Below, piece after piece: positions 9,080-18,722 of a stretch of DNA of 64,000 nucleotides. The DNA lies in contig NZ_CANMVK010000003.1 of assembly GCF_947501405.1 (NCBI RefSeq), positions 186,001-250,000 of the forward strand, given 5' to 3'. Within the stretch, counting starts at the first letter, position 1. Each line of letters starts with the position of its first letter. Made by a program: the position numbers and the translations under genes. This DNA is from an uncultured Hoeflea sp. (lineage in GTDB: Bacteria > Pseudomonadota > Alphaproteobacteria > Rhizobiales > Rhizobiaceae). The notes beneath the pieces are model-generated. The model saw only the letters and a list, made by a program, of their open reading frames with translations. It searched no databases and was not told where the DNA came from.

Positions 9080-9640
9080 TTATGAATCCTGATCGAGGCG
9101 CAGGCGCATGATCAGCATAGCCTGATCCCGTGCCTCGGGGTCGGGTGCTTCAAACAGCGCCTCGAACCCGGCTTTCTCATAGGCCCGGATAGCACGTGCA
9201 TTGGCGGCGTCAGGATCGATGATGATGTCACGGCAACCTTCGGCGATCAGCATTTTGACAAAGGCCTTGAGCGCAGCGGAACCCAATCCCCTGCCGAGGT
9301 TTTCTTCAAGGCCAACGGAAAGATCGACTCCGACGCTACCCGTGGGCACCTTCAACATCCAGGGCGCCTTGCTGATCCACGGCTCGACCAGATGGTCGCG
9401 GATCCGCCAGGCCTGGATGTAACCCATCGGCTCGCCGTCGCGCAGAAACAGAAACGGACGGGTGCTGTCGCGGCCCTCGACCATATCGCGGATATAGCCG
9501 AGTTCGGTTTCGACCTCACCCCACCATTGGCGCCAGTGCGGCTGGCGCATCCAGTCCTCAAGCAGTGTGTAATCGTTCGCGGTTACGGCCCGGAAGCCGA
9601 TCCGCCCGGAATCAGCCGGGGCTGATTCAGTCGAGCTCAA
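9080..9640 (-). CDS. GNAT family N-acetyltransferase, AAC(6')-like
   Basis: The product has about 186 residues. It begins with R-I-G-F-R-A-V and [12 protein letters not shown], as in aminoglycoside 6'-acetyltransferase-like GNATs. The acetyl-CoA loop is seen as L-G-R-G-L-G-S-A-A near residue 120, followed by [18 protein letters not shown]. No ATG fits: the only in-frame upstream ATG lies deep in hslV. A TTG at 9640 overlapping the last codons of hslV is the likely start. A role in drug resistance should not be assumed from the family name. Confidence 0.8.
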   Translation of the reverse strand: MSSTESAPADSGRIGFRAVTANDYTLLEDWMRQPHWRQWWGEVETELGYIRDMVEGRDSTRPFLFLRDGEPMGYIQAWRIRDHLVEPWISKAPWMLKVPTGSVGVDLSVGLEENLGRGLGSAALKAFVKMLIAEGCRDIIIDPDAANARAIRAYEKAGFEALFEAPDPEARDQAMLIMRLRLDQDS

Positions 9641-10187
9641 GGGTTTCCACCACAATGTTTGTGTTGGTGTAGACGCAGATATCGCCGGCGATCTCCATGG
9701 CCCGCCGGGCCACGTCCTCGGCACTCTTGTCGCCGTCCATCATGGCGCGGGCGGCGGCATAGGCGTAGTTGCCGCCCGAGCCGATTGCCATGGTGCCGTG
9801 TTCAGGCTCCAGCACGTCACCATTGCCGGTAATTGCCAGCGTTACGGTCTTGTCGGCCACCAGCATCATGGCTTCGAGCCGCCGGAGATAGCGGTCCGTC
9901 CGCCAGTCCTTGGCCAGTTCCACCGCCGCACGGGTGAGCTGGTCGGGGTATTGCTCCAGCTTGGCCTCAAGCCGCTCGAGCAGGGTGAAGGCGTCGGCGG
10001 TGGCGCCCGCGAAGCCGGCGATCACGGTGCCGTCCTTGCCGATGCGGCGCACCTTGCGGGCATTGCCCTTCATCACCGTCTGGCCAAGGCTGACCTGGCC
10101 ATCGCCGGCCATGACCACCTGGTTGTCCTTGCGCACCGTGATGATGGTGGTGGCGTGCATCTGGCCAAAGGGATTGTGCTCGCTCAT
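9627..10187 (-). CDS. hslV: HslV, peptidase subunit of the HslUV protease
   Basis: The product has 186 residues. This is a proteasome-beta-like threonine protease. A short propeptide ends at M-H-A, exposing Thr13 as nucleophile (T-T-I-I-T-V-R). Other family blocks are [21 protein letters not shown] and the A-I-G-S-G-G-N-Y-A segment. An AAGGA ribosome site precedes the ATG. It forms a minus-strand operon with the GNAT, DUF2157 and hslU genes and is divergent from hisB. Confidence 0.97.
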   Translation of the reverse strand: MSEHNPFGQMHATTIITVRKDNQVVMAGDGQVSLGQTVMKGNARKVRRIGKDGTVIAGFAGATADAFTLLERLEAKLEQYPDQLTRAAVELAKDWRTDRYLRRLEAMMLVADKTVTLAITGNGDVLEPEHGTMAIGSGGNYAYAAARAMMDGDKSAEDVARRAMEIAGDICVYTNTNIVVETLELD

Positions 10188-10389
10188 GACGCGTCCTTTT
10201 TGTCACGGCGGCCAGCGACCGCCCGAATTTGAAGTCAATCCTATGTAAGCGCCCCGGAGGCATTTGCAAATCGGCTGCGGATCGCTCTATCCGTGGCGCA
10301 ACGGCCGGGCTGGGCCAATGCCAAAGCCGTTCTGGATATTTGCAGCGCAGGCTGGTATTGAGCGCCGATCACACTGCCCGGAGACGCCG

Positions 10390-10998
10390 ATGGCCACCAC
10401 CGAGAGCTCGCGCACTGCCAAGATTGCGCGAAAGACCAATGAAACCGACATCGAAGTTTCCGTAGACATTGACGGAACCGGCGCGGGATCGATCTCCACA
10501 GGCGTGGGGTTTTTCGACCACATGCTTGACCAGCTCTGCCGCCATTCGCTGATCAATCTCGATGTTCGCGCCCAGGGCGATCTGCACATCGACGATCACC
10601 ACACGGTGGAAGATACCGGCATTGCCATCGGCCAGGCGCTCAACAAGGCGCTGGGCGACAGAAAAGGCATCACCCGCTACGCTTCGCTGGATCTGGCGAT
10701 GGACGAGACCCTGACCCGTGCTGCGGTGGATATCTCCGGGCGGCCATTCCTGGTTTGGGATGTTGAGTTTTCCGCACCCAAGATCGGCACATTCGACACC
10801 GAACTGGTGCGCGAATTCTTTCAGGCGCTGGCTCAGCATGGCGGCATCACCCTGCATGTCGCCAATCTTTATGGCGCCAACAATCATCACATCGCAGAGA
10901 CCTGCTTCAAGGCCGTGGCCCGTGTGTTGCGCAGCGCCTGCGAGGTCGACCCGCGGCAGCAGGACAGGATTCCCTCAACCAAGGGATCCCTGGCCTGA
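10390..10998 (+). CDS. hisB: Imidazoleglycerol-phosphate dehydratase HisB
   Basis: The product has 202 residues and is the monofunctional form (no fused phosphatase). It catalyses step 6 of histidine synthesis, IGP to imidazole-acetol phosphate. Metal-binding signatures are visible: G-V-G-F-F-D-H-M-L near residue 39, D-D-H-H-T-V-E-D near 69, and N-N-H-H-I-A-E near 168. The ATG at 10390 gives the family-typical length; a longer frame upstream is not needed. First gene of the his operon. Confidence 0.97.
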   Translation: MATTESSRTAKIARKTNETDIEVSVDIDGTGAGSISTGVGFFDHMLDQLCRHSLINLDVRAQGDLHIDDHHTVEDTGIAIGQALNKALGDRKGITRYASLDLAMDETLTRAAVDISGRPFLVWDVEFSAPKIGTFDTELVREFFQALAQHGGITLHVANLYGANNHHIAETCFKAVARVLRSACEVDPRQQDRIPSTKGSLA

Positions 10999-11101
10999 GA
11001 ACCCGCCGGACTTGGGTGCCTGATCCGTTTCGCTCGCTTGTCGGGCAACCAGCGGGTGCCCGCACCGGATGGATGCCGGACAGACAATCGGAGACCTCGC
11101 G

Positions 11102-11590
11102 ATGAGCACATATCTGATCTTCGCCAGACCGGAGTCAGCGATTCCCGACGAGGGATCGGTGATCGTCGCGGACCGCTTCTCGTCGCTGGCCTTCATTGCG
11201 CCTTTGATCTGGCTGCTGTTTAACCGTCTGTGGGTGGAAGCGGTCCTGGTGTTGCTTTTGAGTTTGGCTGCGGGGCTGATGATCGCACAGGGCTGGTTTG
11301 GCTCGGCTCTGGCGCTGAACCTGGCGATTTCGACCGTGACGGGGCTTGAAGGCCGGAACTGGCGGGCAGCAAACCTTGCCCGCCGCGGCTGGCGGCTCGC
11401 TGATCTGGTCGAGGCCGATGACCCCGACACGGCGTTTGACATTCACGCCCATCGGAGCCTGGGACGCGGCGATCATCCCGTTCAAACCACAGGGCAGCTG
11501 CAAAACCGCTCGCTTTCGCCCCGGCTCGGGCGCGGCGAGAGCGATGGCGACAGCGGCGCAATCGGCCTGGTGCCGATCGAGAGGAACTGA
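11102..11590 (+). CDS. DUF2628 domain membrane protein
   Basis: The product has 162 residues. Two hydrophobic segments near residues 25-70 form a hairpin. [18 protein letters not shown] motif, characteristic of DUF2628, is followed by a hydrophilic tail ending in G-L-V-P-I. Function is unknown. It sits between hisB and hisH, 4 bp before hisH, a position I recall for this family in other Rhizobiales. Start chosen at the ATG giving M-S-T-Y-L-I-F. Confidence 0.82.
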   Translation: MSTYLIFARPESAIPDEGSVIVADRFSSLAFIAPLIWLLFNRLWVEAVLVLLLSLAAGLMIAQGWFGSALALNLAISTVTGLEGRNWRAANLARRGWRLADLVEADDPDTAFDIHAHRSLGRGDHPVQTTGQLQNRSLSPRLGRGESDGDSGAIGLVPIERN

Positions 11591-11594
11591 GGGC

Positions 11595-12245
11595 ATGCGG
11601 GTTGTTGTTGTTGACTATGGCTCGGGCAATCTGCGCTCGGCGGTCAAGGCGTTTGAACGGGCCGCCCGCGAGAGCGGTGTGCGCGCCGAGATCATCCTGA
11701 GCGCCGAAGCCGATGAGGTCGCCAGGGCCGACCGGGTGGTGCTACCCGGGGTCGGCGCCTATGCCGATTGCCGTGCCGGACTCGATGCCATCGACGGCAT
11801 GACCCAGGCGCTTCGCCACGCGGTGGAGGACAAGGCACGGCCGTTTTTGGGGATCTGTGTCGGCATGCAGCTGATGTCGAGCCGTGGCCTGGAAAAGACC
11901 ACCACGGAAGGCTTTGGCTGGATTCCGGGCGATGTGGTGAAGATCGAGCCTTCCGATCCGATGCTGAAGATTCCGCAGATCGGCTGGAACACGCTGGACC
12001 TGACCGGCAGTCATCCGCTGTTTGACGGCATCCCAACGGGGGCCGACGGGCTGCACGCCTATTTTGTGCATTCCTACCACCTGGCCGCACGCGACCCGGG
12101 CGATGTGATCGCCTCAAGCGATTATGGCGGACCGGTGACTGCGGCGGTCGCCCGCGGCAACAAGGCCGGCACCCAGTTTCACCCGGAAAAGAGCCAGACG
12201 CTGGGTCTGGCGCTGATTGCCAATTTCCTCAAATGGACGCCCTGA
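11595..12245 (+). CDS. hisH: Imidazole glycerol phosphate synthase, glutaminase subunit HisH
   Basis: The product has 216 residues. This class I glutamine amidotransferase supplies ammonia to HisF. It starts [11 protein letters not shown], has the nucleophile elbow G-I-C-V-G-M-Q (Cys88), and ends with F-H-P-E-K-S (catalytic His and Glu near 195-197). The ATG 4 bp after the DUF2628 stop is chosen; the frame stays open upstream but only overlaps that gene. Confidence 0.97.
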   Translation: MRVVVVDYGSGNLRSAVKAFERAARESGVRAEIILSAEADEVARADRVVLPGVGAYADCRAGLDAIDGMTQALRHAVEDKARPFLGICVGMQLMSSRGLEKTTTEGFGWIPGDVVKIEPSDPMLKIPQIGWNTLDLTGSHPLFDGIPTGADGLHAYFVHSYHLAARDPGDVIASSDYGGPVTAAVARGNKAGTQFHPEKSQTLGLALIANFLKWTP

Positions 12246-12246
12246 C

Positions 12247-13017
12247 ATGATCCTGTTTCCCGCAATCGATTTGAAAGACGGCCAATGCGTCCGCCTCAAG
12301 CTTGGCGAGATGGACACCGCTACGGTCTACAATGAGGACCCCGGCGCCCAGGCCCGCGCCTTCGAGGAGCAGGGCTTTGAATGGCTGCATGTGGTCGATC
12401 TCAACGGTGCCTTCGAAGGCCAATCGGTCAATGGCGCGGCGGTCGAGGCGATCCTGAAGGCCACCAAAAACCCGGTACAGCTTGGTGGCGGCATCCGCAA
12501 CCTTGCCCAAATCGAGGCCTGGCTCGACAAGGGTCTGGCGCGGGTGATCCTCGGCACTATTGCGGTGCGCGATCCCGATCTGGTGCGTGAAGCCTGCAGA
12601 TTGTTTCCGGGCCGGGTCGCCGTGGGCATTGACGCCAAGGGCGGCAAGGTGGCAGTCGAGGGTTGGGCCGAGGCGTCCGAATTGGGCGTAATCGAGCTCG
12701 CCCGGCGCTTCGAGGGCGCAGGCGCCGCCGCCATCATCTACACCGATATCGACCGCGACGGGGTGCTTACGGGCATCAACTGGGAGAGCACCATCGAGCT
12801 AGCGGAAGCGGTATCAATTCCGGTGATCGCCTCGGGCGGTCTGGCTTCAATGGCCGATATCGTGCGTATGAAGATGCCTGACGCAGCCCGGCTCGAGGGC
12901 GCGATCTCCGGCCGGGCGCTTTATGACGGGCGTATCGATCCGGCCGAAGCGCTGAGCGTACTCAACGGCACGCTTGAAGTCGAGGCGGCTCAGTTCGAGG
13001 AGACGGACCGCTCATGA
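12247..13017 (+). CDS. hisA: ProFAR isomerase HisA
   Basis: The product has 256 residues and is a (beta-alpha)8 barrel that isomerises ProFAR to PRFAR. Catalytic Asp8 lies in F-P-A-I-D-L-K-D-G. The phosphate-binding loops are L-G-G-G-I-R-N and I-A-S-G-G-L-A, and a second Asp lies in Y-T-D-I-D-R-D-G. It begins 1 bp after the hisH stop. Its stop overlaps, by ATGA, a short degenerate copy of the hisF 5' end instead of hisF itself. Confidence 0.97.
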   Translation: MILFPAIDLKDGQCVRLKLGEMDTATVYNEDPGAQARAFEEQGFEWLHVVDLNGAFEGQSVNGAAVEAILKATKNPVQLGGGIRNLAQIEAWLDKGLARVILGTIAVRDPDLVREACRLFPGRVAVGIDAKGGKVAVEGWAEASELGVIELARRFEGAGAAAIIYTDIDRDGVLTGINWESTIELAEAVSIPVIASGGLASMADIVRMKMPDAARLEGAISGRALYDGRIDPAEALSVLNGTLEVEAAQFEETDRS

Positions 13018-13124
13018 CCTTCAGATCCCGCGTTATCCCGTGTCTTGACGTCAAGGACTGCCCGCGCTCCCCGCAGCGGCTTGTCCGCCAAGTTGCACAA
13101 TCCGGAAAGGCGGCCGTCCGATGA
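13014..13124 (+). pseudogene. Duplicated, truncated 5' end of hisF
   Basis: The first 15 codons closely copy the start of hisF: the product reads [15 protein letters not shown] against his[16 protein letters not shown], with about five to six base differences in 45. After that the similarity stops and the frame runs 21 more codons to a TGA. This 36-codon ORF overlaps hisA by ATGA on one side and hisF by ATGA on the other. It may be a relic of partial tandem duplication, yet it keeps an unbroken path for ribosomes from hisA to hisF. Confidence 0.85.
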
Positions 13125-13897
13125 CCCTCAAATCCCGCGTTATTCCCTGCCTTGACGTCAAGGACGGCCGCGTCGTCAAGGGCGTCAACTTTGTCGATCT
13201 GATCGATGCCGGCGATCCGGTGGAGGCCGCAAAGGCCTATGATCTGGCCGGTGCTGACGAGCTCTGCTTTCTCGATATCACCGCCTCATCGGACAATCGC
13301 GAAACGATCTTCGATGTCGTGGCGCATACGGCTGAAGAATGTTTCATGCCATTGACGGTGGGCGGCGGCGTGCGCACGGTGGCCGACATCCGCAAATTGC
13401 TGCTGGCGGGCGCCGACAAGGTCTCGATCAACACCGCCGCGGTCAACAATCCGGAGTTCGTGGCCGAAGCCGCCGACAAGTTCGGCGACCAGTGCATCGT
13501 CGTCGCCATCGACGCCAAGAAGGTCTCGGGACCCGGAGAGGCCGAGCGCTGGGAGATTTTCACCCATGGCGGCCGCACCCCGACCGGTATCGAGGCCATC
13601 GGTTTCGCCCAACGCGTGGTGGAGCTGGGCGCCGGTGAGATCCTGCTGACGTCAATGGACCGCGACGGGACCAAAGCCGGCTACGATATTCCGCTCACCC
13701 GGTCGATGGCCGATGCGGTGCCGGTTCCGGTGATCGCATCGGGAGGGGTGGGCACGCTCGATCATCTGGTTGAGGGCATCCGCGACGGCCATGCGACCGC
13801 CGTGCTTGCCGCCTCGATTTTCCATTTTGGAACCTATACGATCGGTGAAGCCAAACACTATATGGCCAATGCCGGGCTCGACATGCGGTTGGCCTGA
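13121..13897 (+). CDS. hisF: Imidazole glycerol phosphate synthase, cyclase subunit HisF
   Basis: The product has 258 residues and is a (beta-alpha)8 barrel that forms IGP and AICAR from PRFAR with ammonia from HisH. Catalytic Asp11 lies in [13 protein letters not shown]; a second Asp is in T-S-M-D-R-D-G. Phosphate loops are V-G-G-G-V-R-T and I-A-S-G-G-V-G. The ATG overlaps the stop of the hisF' relic. Full length and intact. Confidence 0.98.
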   Translation: MTLKSRVIPCLDVKDGRVVKGVNFVDLIDAGDPVEAAKAYDLAGADELCFLDITASSDNRETIFDVVAHTAEECFMPLTVGGGVRTVADIRKLLLAGADKVSINTAAVNNPEFVAEAADKFGDQCIVVAIDAKKVSGPGEAERWEIFTHGGRTPTGIEAIGFAQRVVELGAGEILLTSMDRDGTKAGYDIPLTRSMADAVPVPVIASGGVGTLDHLVEGIRDGHATAVLAASIFHFGTYTIGEAKHYMANAGLDMRLA

Positions 13898-13924
13898 TAC
13901 GGCCGGATGAAGGACGCCAGCGCC

Positions 13925-14248
13925 ATGACCAGCTTCAGCCTCGCCCATCTCGAACGCATCGTCGAAGACCGCGCCGCCGCCGATGCATCGGAATCCTGGA
14001 CGGCAAAGCTGGTATCGGCCGGCATGCCCAAGGCCGCCAAGAAGCTTGGCGAGGAAGCGGTTGAAACCGTCATCGCGGCGACATCGCAGGGCCGCGGCGA
14101 GCTTGTCGCGGAATCGGCCGATCTGCTCTATCACCTCATAGTCGTGCTACGGATTGCCGATATCCCGCTTGATGAAGTCATGGCAGAGTTGGAACGCCGG
14201 ACATCGCAATCGGGTCTTGCTGAAAAGGCCGGGCGTGCGGCGGAGTAG
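13925..14248 (+). CDS. hisE: Phosphoribosyl-ATP pyrophosphatase HisE
   Basis: The product has 107 residues and catalyses step 2 of histidine synthesis. MazG-like all-alpha fold: [17 protein letters not shown] near residue 41 (metal-binding glutamates), and E-S-A-D-L-L-Y-H. I chose the ATG at 13925 (M-T-S-F-S-L) over one 18 bp upstream because it matches the family start. HisG, HisI and HisD are not encoded here. Confidence 0.95.
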   Translation: MTSFSLAHLERIVEDRAAADASESWTAKLVSAGMPKAAKKLGEEAVETVIAATSQGRGELVAESADLLYHLIVVLRIADIPLDEVMAELERRTSQSGLAEKAGRAAE

Positions 14249-14250
14249 AT

Positions 14251-15237
14251 ATGGACCAGACCGACATCAAGCCCCGCGCACTCGATCATTTCTCTGGTGA
14301 TGAGTTTTCCCCCTACCGGTTTTTTTCCGCCGAGAAATGGGCGGAGTTCCGCGCCGATACCCCGTTGACGCTGACGGCTGACGAAGTCCATCGGCTGCGT
14401 TCGCTCAACGATCCGGTTGATCTCGATGAAGTGCGGCGGATCTATCTGTCGCTGTCGCGGCTTCTATCCGCTCATGTGGAATCCTCGCAATTGCTGTTTG
14501 AGCAGCGCAAGCATTTCCTCAATCTCTCCAATGTCATCAAGACGCCGTTCATCATCGGCATCGCCGGTTCGGTGGCGGTCGGAAAATCCACCACCGCGCG
14601 CGTGCTGGCCGAATTGCTGGCGCGGTGGCCCTCAAGCCCCAAGGTCGATCTGGTGACCACCGACGGGTTCTTGTACCCCAACGAGGTGCTCAGGCGGGAC
14701 AATTTGATGGATCGCAAGGGCTTTCCCGAAAGCTACGATGTCGGGGCGGTGCTCAGGTTTCTTTCCGAGATCAAGGCCGGCCAGCACAATGTGCATGCAC
14801 GGCGCTATTCGCACCTGACCTATGATGTGCTGCCCGATGAGTACACGGTTATCGACCGGCCCGACATTCTGATTTTCGAAGGCATTAATGTGCTGCAGGT
14901 CCGGGATCTGCCGGAAGACGGCAAGATCATCCCCTTCGTGTCGGATTTTTTCGATTTCTCGATCTATATCGACGCCGAGGAGGAGGACATTCATCAATGG
15001 TATGTCGACCGGTTCATGAACCTCCGACAGACCGCATTCCGCAATCCCGAATCCTTCTTCCACCGCTACGCGGCGATCGGCGAGGATGCCGCCCGCGCCA
15101 TTGCCGAGAGCCTGTGGGAAAACATCAACCTGAAAAACCTGCGGCAGAACATCTTGCCGACCCGGCCGCGCGCCGACCTGATCCTGCGCAAGGGACCAGA
15201 CCACCTTATCGAGCAAGTGGCGTTGCGGAAGCTTTGA
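14251..15237 (+). CDS. coaA: Type I pantothenate kinase CoaA
   Basis: The product has 328 residues. It phosphorylates pantothenate in the first step of coenzyme A synthesis. P-loop G-S-V-A-V-G-K-S-T lies near residue 106; other family blocks are [17 protein letters not shown] and I-F-E-G-I-N-V-L-Q, as in E. coli CoaA. It starts 2 bp after the hisE stop and is probably co-transcribed with the his genes. Confidence 0.97.
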   Translation: MDQTDIKPRALDHFSGDEFSPYRFFSAEKWAEFRADTPLTLTADEVHRLRSLNDPVDLDEVRRIYLSLSRLLSAHVESSQLLFEQRKHFLNLSNVIKTPFIIGIAGSVAVGKSTTARVLAELLARWPSSPKVDLVTTDGFLYPNEVLRRDNLMDRKGFPESYDVGAVLRFLSEIKAGQHNVHARRYSHLTYDVLPDEYTVIDRPDILIFEGINVLQVRDLPEDGKIIPFVSDFFDFSIYIDAEEEDIHQWYVDRFMNLRQTAFRNPESFFHRYAAIGEDAARAIAESLWENINLKNLRQNILPTRPRADLILRKGPDHLIEQVALRKL

Positions 15238-15318
15238 TTGCCTCGGCCGTTTAACCGTGGATTAGGATCGCCCTTGTAGGCTTCGCACATCCTAGGCATT
15301 GGAGAGGTGTGCGCAGTT

Positions 15319-16311
15319 ATGCGAGAATCCGTAGGCGTCCCCGCGCGATTTTATCTGTCCCTTTCGGCCATGTGGCTGATGATGTTGGCTGTACTTCCTT
15401 TTACGAAGGTCCAGATCGTCTACGGTGATTTCACGGATGTGATCGGACTCGGGTTGATTCTGGCTGGTTTGAGCTTGGGCGCAGGGCGGCTAAAGTGGAT
15501 TGCGGTCAGGAACACCCTCGGATTGTTCGCTGGATTCTTTCTGATTTTTTTGCCGTTGATCGTTGTCAACTATGTCGCCATGTCGTTTGAGATGCCATTG
15601 ATGGACGATGTCCTGTCACAATGGGATCGGAGCATCGGTTTTGACTGGCACAGTTTCATCGCATATGTCGACGGCATTCCTTGGCTGGCCCGCGCATTTG
15701 ACCAGGCCTACGGTTCCTTCCTCATTCAGGTGGTGCTGGTGCCCCTGTTGCTTCAGGTTACCGGGCAAAGCCGGCGGGCATTTGCCTTCGTGACATCTTA
15801 TGGTCTGGTCTGCTTTCTGGCGGCCTTCATCGCCGTATATTTCCCTGCGTACGGAACCTACAGCTACTACGGATTTTCCGAGGGCGAACTTGCCAATATC
15901 GATATGTATTTCGGTTACCAATTCATCGAGCAGTTCGAGGCTGTGCGCTCACAAGAAACCTACCTTGTCACCGCAAGCACATTGGCGGGAATTCTGACTT
16001 TTCCATCTGTTCACGCAGCAGTGGCTTATCTGGCGATCTGGGCAACCTGGTCGAATAGATGGTTGCGCGTACCGTTCCTGCTTCTCAATGTGACCATGGC
16101 ACTGTCTGCGGTCGTCAATGCCAATCATTACCTGGTGGATATTCTTGTCAGCATTCCTCTCGCCGCGATTACGGTGTGGATCGTCAAACGGATATATGCG
16201 ATGGAGGGGTTTGGGGCTTCCCTGTCGACCGGCTCAGAACATGTCCCTGGCGGGCAGGCTGCAGCTATCAGGCAGCGCCCTACACCCGATCGGCAACCCG
16301 CCGAAGCGTGA
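15319..16311 (+). CDS. PAP2 superfamily (Aur1/Ipt1-like) membrane protein
   Basis: The product has about 330 residues and about seven hydrophobic helices. PAP2 catalytic motifs are present late in the protein: F-P-S-V-H-A-A near residue 233, then N-A-N-H-Y-L-V-D about 35 residues on, the S-x-x-x-H and H-x-x-x-D pair of lipid phosphatases and phosphotransferases. The spacing is typical of the inositol-phosphoceramide-synthase-like (Aur1) branch. Substrate unknown, presumably a lipid phosphate. The ATG at 15319 follows GGAGAGG; a GTG 12 bp upstream is possible. Its 3' end overlaps alkB tail to tail by 32 bp. Confidence 0.83.
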   Translation: MRESVGVPARFYLSLSAMWLMMLAVLPFTKVQIVYGDFTDVIGLGLILAGLSLGAGRLKWIAVRNTLGLFAGFFLIFLPLIVVNYVAMSFEMPLMDDVLSQWDRSIGFDWHSFIAYVDGIPWLARAFDQAYGSFLIQVVLVPLLLQVTGQSRRAFAFVTSYGLVCFLAAFIAVYFPAYGTYSYYGFSEGELANIDMYFGYQFIEQFEAVRSQETYLVTASTLAGILTFPSVHAAVAYLAIWATWSNRWLRVPFLLLNVTMALSAVVNANHYLVDILVSIPLAAITVWIVKRIYAMEGFGASLSTGSEHVPGGQAAAIRQRPTPDRQPAEA

Positions 16312-16894
16312 GGTTGATCCGTCCGCCATCTTTCAGCAAGGTCGAGGTCATCGGGTAGATTCGGTCGACCCCATGATAGATCAGCCGGCTTTCACCACCC
16401 AGTACCACCACATCACCGCTTTCGAGCCGGAAGGATTTGGTCGGATGCGTTCTTTCAATGCCGCCGAATCGGAACAGGCAAGCATCTCCCAGCGACACCG
16501 AAAGCACCGGCGCGGAAAAATCCCCCTCGTCGCGATCCTGGTGCAGACCCATGCGCGCGGTCACGTCGTAGAAATTGACCAGACAGGCCTCCGGCCGCCG
16601 GCTCTCGCCGGTCAGGTCCGCCCACAGGCTCAGCAGGGTCTTGGGGATTGGCGGCCACGGATCGCCGCTTGAAGGGTGATGCCCCTGATAGCGGTAACCG
16701 GTCTTGTCAGCCACCCATCCAAGTTGCCCGCAATTGGTCATGCGCACGCTGAAGGGCTTGCCGCTGCGCGGCATTTGCGGACGGTAGAGCGGCGCTTGAC
16801 GCACCACCGCCCGGATGTCTTCAACCAGCGCCTGTTGGCCATCTCGATCGATATGACCGGGGATGTGGCGCAATCCCTTTGGCAGAACCAGCAT
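16280..16894 (-). CDS. alkB: AlkB family alpha-ketoglutarate-dependent dioxygenase
   Basis: The product has 204 residues. AlkB removes methyl groups from 1-methyladenine and 3-methylcytosine by oxidation. The iron site is visible as M-G-L-H-Q-D-R-D (H-x-D) near residue 116 and a distal His in L-I-Y-H-G-V-D-R. The 2-oxoglutarate-binding arginines lie in R-I-N-L-T-L-R near the C-terminus. Other conserved pieces are G-Y-R-Y-Q and L-V-N-F-Y-D. The gene overlaps the PAP2 gene convergently. Confidence 0.94.
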   Translation of the reverse strand: MLVLPKGLRHIPGHIDRDGQQALVEDIRAVVRQAPLYRPQMPRSGKPFSVRMTNCGQLGWVADKTGYRYQGHHPSSGDPWPPIPKTLLSLWADLTGESRRPEACLVNFYDVTARMGLHQDRDEGDFSAPVLSVSLGDACLFRFGGIERTHPTKSFRLESGDVVVLGGESRLIYHGVDRIYPMTSTLLKDGGRINLTLRRVADRV

Positions 16895-16919
16895 GTCAGC
16901 CGTTGCCGCCGCCGGTCGG

Positions 16920-17435
16920 TCAGGCGGTTTCGATATCGGGAATGCGCAGCACCTGGCCCGGATAGATCTTGTCGGGATGCGACAGCATCGGCGTGTTGGC
17001 CTCGAAGATCACCGTGTATTTCGAGCCCTTGCCCTTGCCGTAGGCGGCTTCGGCGATCTTCCATAGATTGTCGCCCTTTTCCACGGTGTGGAATTTGGGA
17101 TCCTTGGCGGGCGTGGACGCGGCGACCAGTGCGGTCATATCGGCGTCGCCCAGCTTGAGGCCGGAATCGGGAATCACGACCTTGAGCTCCGAGGCCTCGA
17201 CCTTGGAGATGCCCAGTGTGTTGCCCACCGCGACAATTGCCTTTTCGAAGATCGACTGGTCTTCCACGACACCGGACAACACCACCTTGTCGCCATTGAC
17301 CGTCACATCGACCTTGTCGGTGCCCAGGCCATGAGAATCGAGTTCCTTTTTGACAGCGTCTGCGTCGGGCGCATCGTCATCGCCGCCAATCCCCAGTTTC
17401 TTTCCAGCCGATTTGATGAAATCGAAAATGCCCAT
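16920..17435 (-). CDS. BON plus LysM domain protein (YgaU/LysM family)
   Basis: The product has 171 residues. It begins M-G-I-F-D-F-I-K-S-A-G-K-K-L-G, typical of E. coli YgaU-like proteins. A BON-like domain covers roughly residues 35-110, and a C-terminal LysM covers about 120-170 (H-T-V-E-K-G-D-N-L-W-K-I-A ... I-Y-P-G-Q-V-L-R-I-P). E. coli YgaU (Kbp) binds potassium; LysM suggests peptidoglycan. No signal peptide is seen, favouring a cytosolic Kbp-like role. GGGAG precedes the ATG at 17435. Confidence 0.9.
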   Translation of the reverse strand: MGIFDFIKSAGKKLGIGGDDDAPDADAVKKELDSHGLGTDKVDVTVNGDKVVLSGVVEDQSIFEKAIVAVGNTLGISKVEASELKVVIPDSGLKLGDADMTALVAASTPAKDPKFHTVEKGDNLWKIAEAAYGKGKGSKYTVIFEANTPMLSHPDKIYPGQVLRIPDIETA

Positions 17436-17511
17436 ATGTCCTAGTCTCCCTTGATTAGTTCCCGAGAACATAAGCATGCCGGGCGCGTCGTGCCAACAAA
17501 AAGCACCCGCT

Positions 17512-17946
17512 TTACTCGTCGCGGACCTTCTGGCGGGCCTTCTTGATCGTGGCGCGGCCGGATTTGGCGGCCAGCCGGCGCTCGACCGACCCCTTGGTCG
17601 GCCGGGTCTTGCGCCGCGGCGGCGGCGGCGGTGCGGAAGCCTGATCGATCAGCTCAACCAGCCGGGAGCGCGCATCAGCGCGATTGCGCTCCTGGGTCCG
17701 GAAGCGGTTGGCCTCTATGATGATGACGCCATCCTTGGACACGCGGCTGCCACCGATCCGGAGTGCATTGGCCTTGACGCGGTCGGTCAGCGCCGGCGAA
17801 TTGGCGATGTCGAAGCGGAGCTGCACAGCGGTCGCGACCTTGTTGACGTTTTGCCCGCCCGGACCCGATGCGCGGATGAAACTCTCGCTCAGCTCCCACG
17901 CGGCGATCACGATGCCGCGCGCTGCGTATAATGGTTCGGCGCTCAT
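17512..17946 (-). CDS. arfB: Alternative ribosome-rescue factor ArfB (YaeJ)
   Basis: The product has 144 residues. This peptidyl-tRNA hydrolase frees ribosomes stalled without a stop codon. The catalytic G-G-Q lies in [11 protein letters not shown] near residue 29. The C-terminal tail is strongly basic (K-T-R-P-T-K-G-S ... K-K-A-R-Q-K-V-R), the part that enters the empty mRNA channel. A poly-proline stretch joins the two. The small size and tail exclude RF1/RF2. Its ATG overlaps the nitroreductase stop. Confidence 0.94.
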   Translation of the reverse strand: MSAEPLYAARGIVIAAWELSESFIRASGPGGQNVNKVATAVQLRFDIANSPALTDRVKANALRIGGSRVSKDGVIIIEANRFRTQERNRADARSRLVELIDQASAPPPPPRRKTRPTKGSVERRLAAKSGRATIKKARQKVRDE

Positions 17947-18620
17947 CCGGCGGTTTTCCAGAATAAAATCTCGTCTTCGGGTTTTCGGCTGATGGCGGGA
18001 ACCCGCGCATGCTCGGCCGGATGACCGACAACCAAAAGCACCAACGGCTTTTCATTGTCGGGCCGGCCGCAGATCTGGTTGAGAAATCCCATCGGAGACG
18101 GGGTGTGGGTGAGCGTGGCAAGGCCCGCCGAATGCAGGCTGGCGATCAGCAGCCCAATGGCGATGGAAACCGATTCGGGCACATAATAGTGTTTGATCCT
18201 GCGGCCCTTGTCGTCCACGCCCCAGCGCTGGGCGAAGATGGCGATCAGCCAGGGCGCGGTTTCGAGAAACGGCTTGTCGGCATCGGTGCCCAGCGGCGCC
18301 AGCGCATCGAGCCATTCTTCCCCGGCGCGGCCCTGATAGAAGGCGCGCTCTTCCTCTTCCGCCGCCAGGCGGATGGCGCGCTTGATCTCCGGGTCGCCGA
18401 TGGCGACAAAACTCCAGGGCTGCTGGTTGGCGCCCGACGGCGCCGTGCCGGCGGTTCGAACCGCCAGCCGGATCAGCTCGGGATCGACCGGTTGTGACGA
18501 AAACTCCCGCACCGTGCGGCGTGACTGCATCAGCGCATGGAAGGCGCGGGCATCGGCCAACATGCTGGCATCACTCTTGCGCGGCAGCGAAAGCGCAACG
18601 GTGTCGGCGGTTTTGACCAT
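17943..18620 (-). CDS. Nitroreductase family flavoprotein
   Basis: The product has 225 residues. FMN-binding features of the nitroreductase fold are present: S-R-R-T-V-R-E-F near residue 33, [10 protein letters not shown] near 60, and a C-terminal G-H-P motif. The family is broad (quinone, nitro and dehalogenase reductases), so the substrate is open. The ATG at 18620 follows AGGAG at suitable distance; one 27 bp upstream lacks a ribosome site. The stop overlaps the arfB start (ATGA), so the two form an operon. Confidence 0.88.
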   Translation of the reverse strand: MVKTADTVALSLPRKSDASMLADARAFHALMQSRRTVREFSSQPVDPELIRLAVRTAGTAPSGANQQPWSFVAIGDPEIKRAIRLAAEEEERAFYQGRAGEEWLDALAPLGTDADKPFLETAPWLIAIFAQRWGVDDKGRRIKHYYVPESVSIAIGLLIASLHSAGLATLTHTPSPMGFLNQICGRPDNEKPLVLLVVGHPAEHARVPAISRKPEDEILFWKTAG

Positions 18621-18722
18621 AAAACGGATCTCCTGCGTCGGATTCATACCGGCAGAAGATGCGCGACCGGTCCCGCGGGGTCAACGGGACCGGGAAAAGC
18701 TGGCGTCTGCGACAGTGCGCGG

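Noticed and set aside
9080-9640. Aminoglycoside resistance gene
   Set aside because: Only the fold is shared; position between hslV and hslU in a housekeeping block argues for a core-genome acetyltransferase.
11440-11590. A frameshift in the 3' half of the DUF2628 gene
   Set aside because: The tail is poorly conserved in this family, but the same frame ends in G-L-V-P-I as expected and sits 4 bp before hisH.
13014-13124. A second functional hisF
   Set aside because: Similarity to hisF stops after about 15 codons; the barrel is missing.
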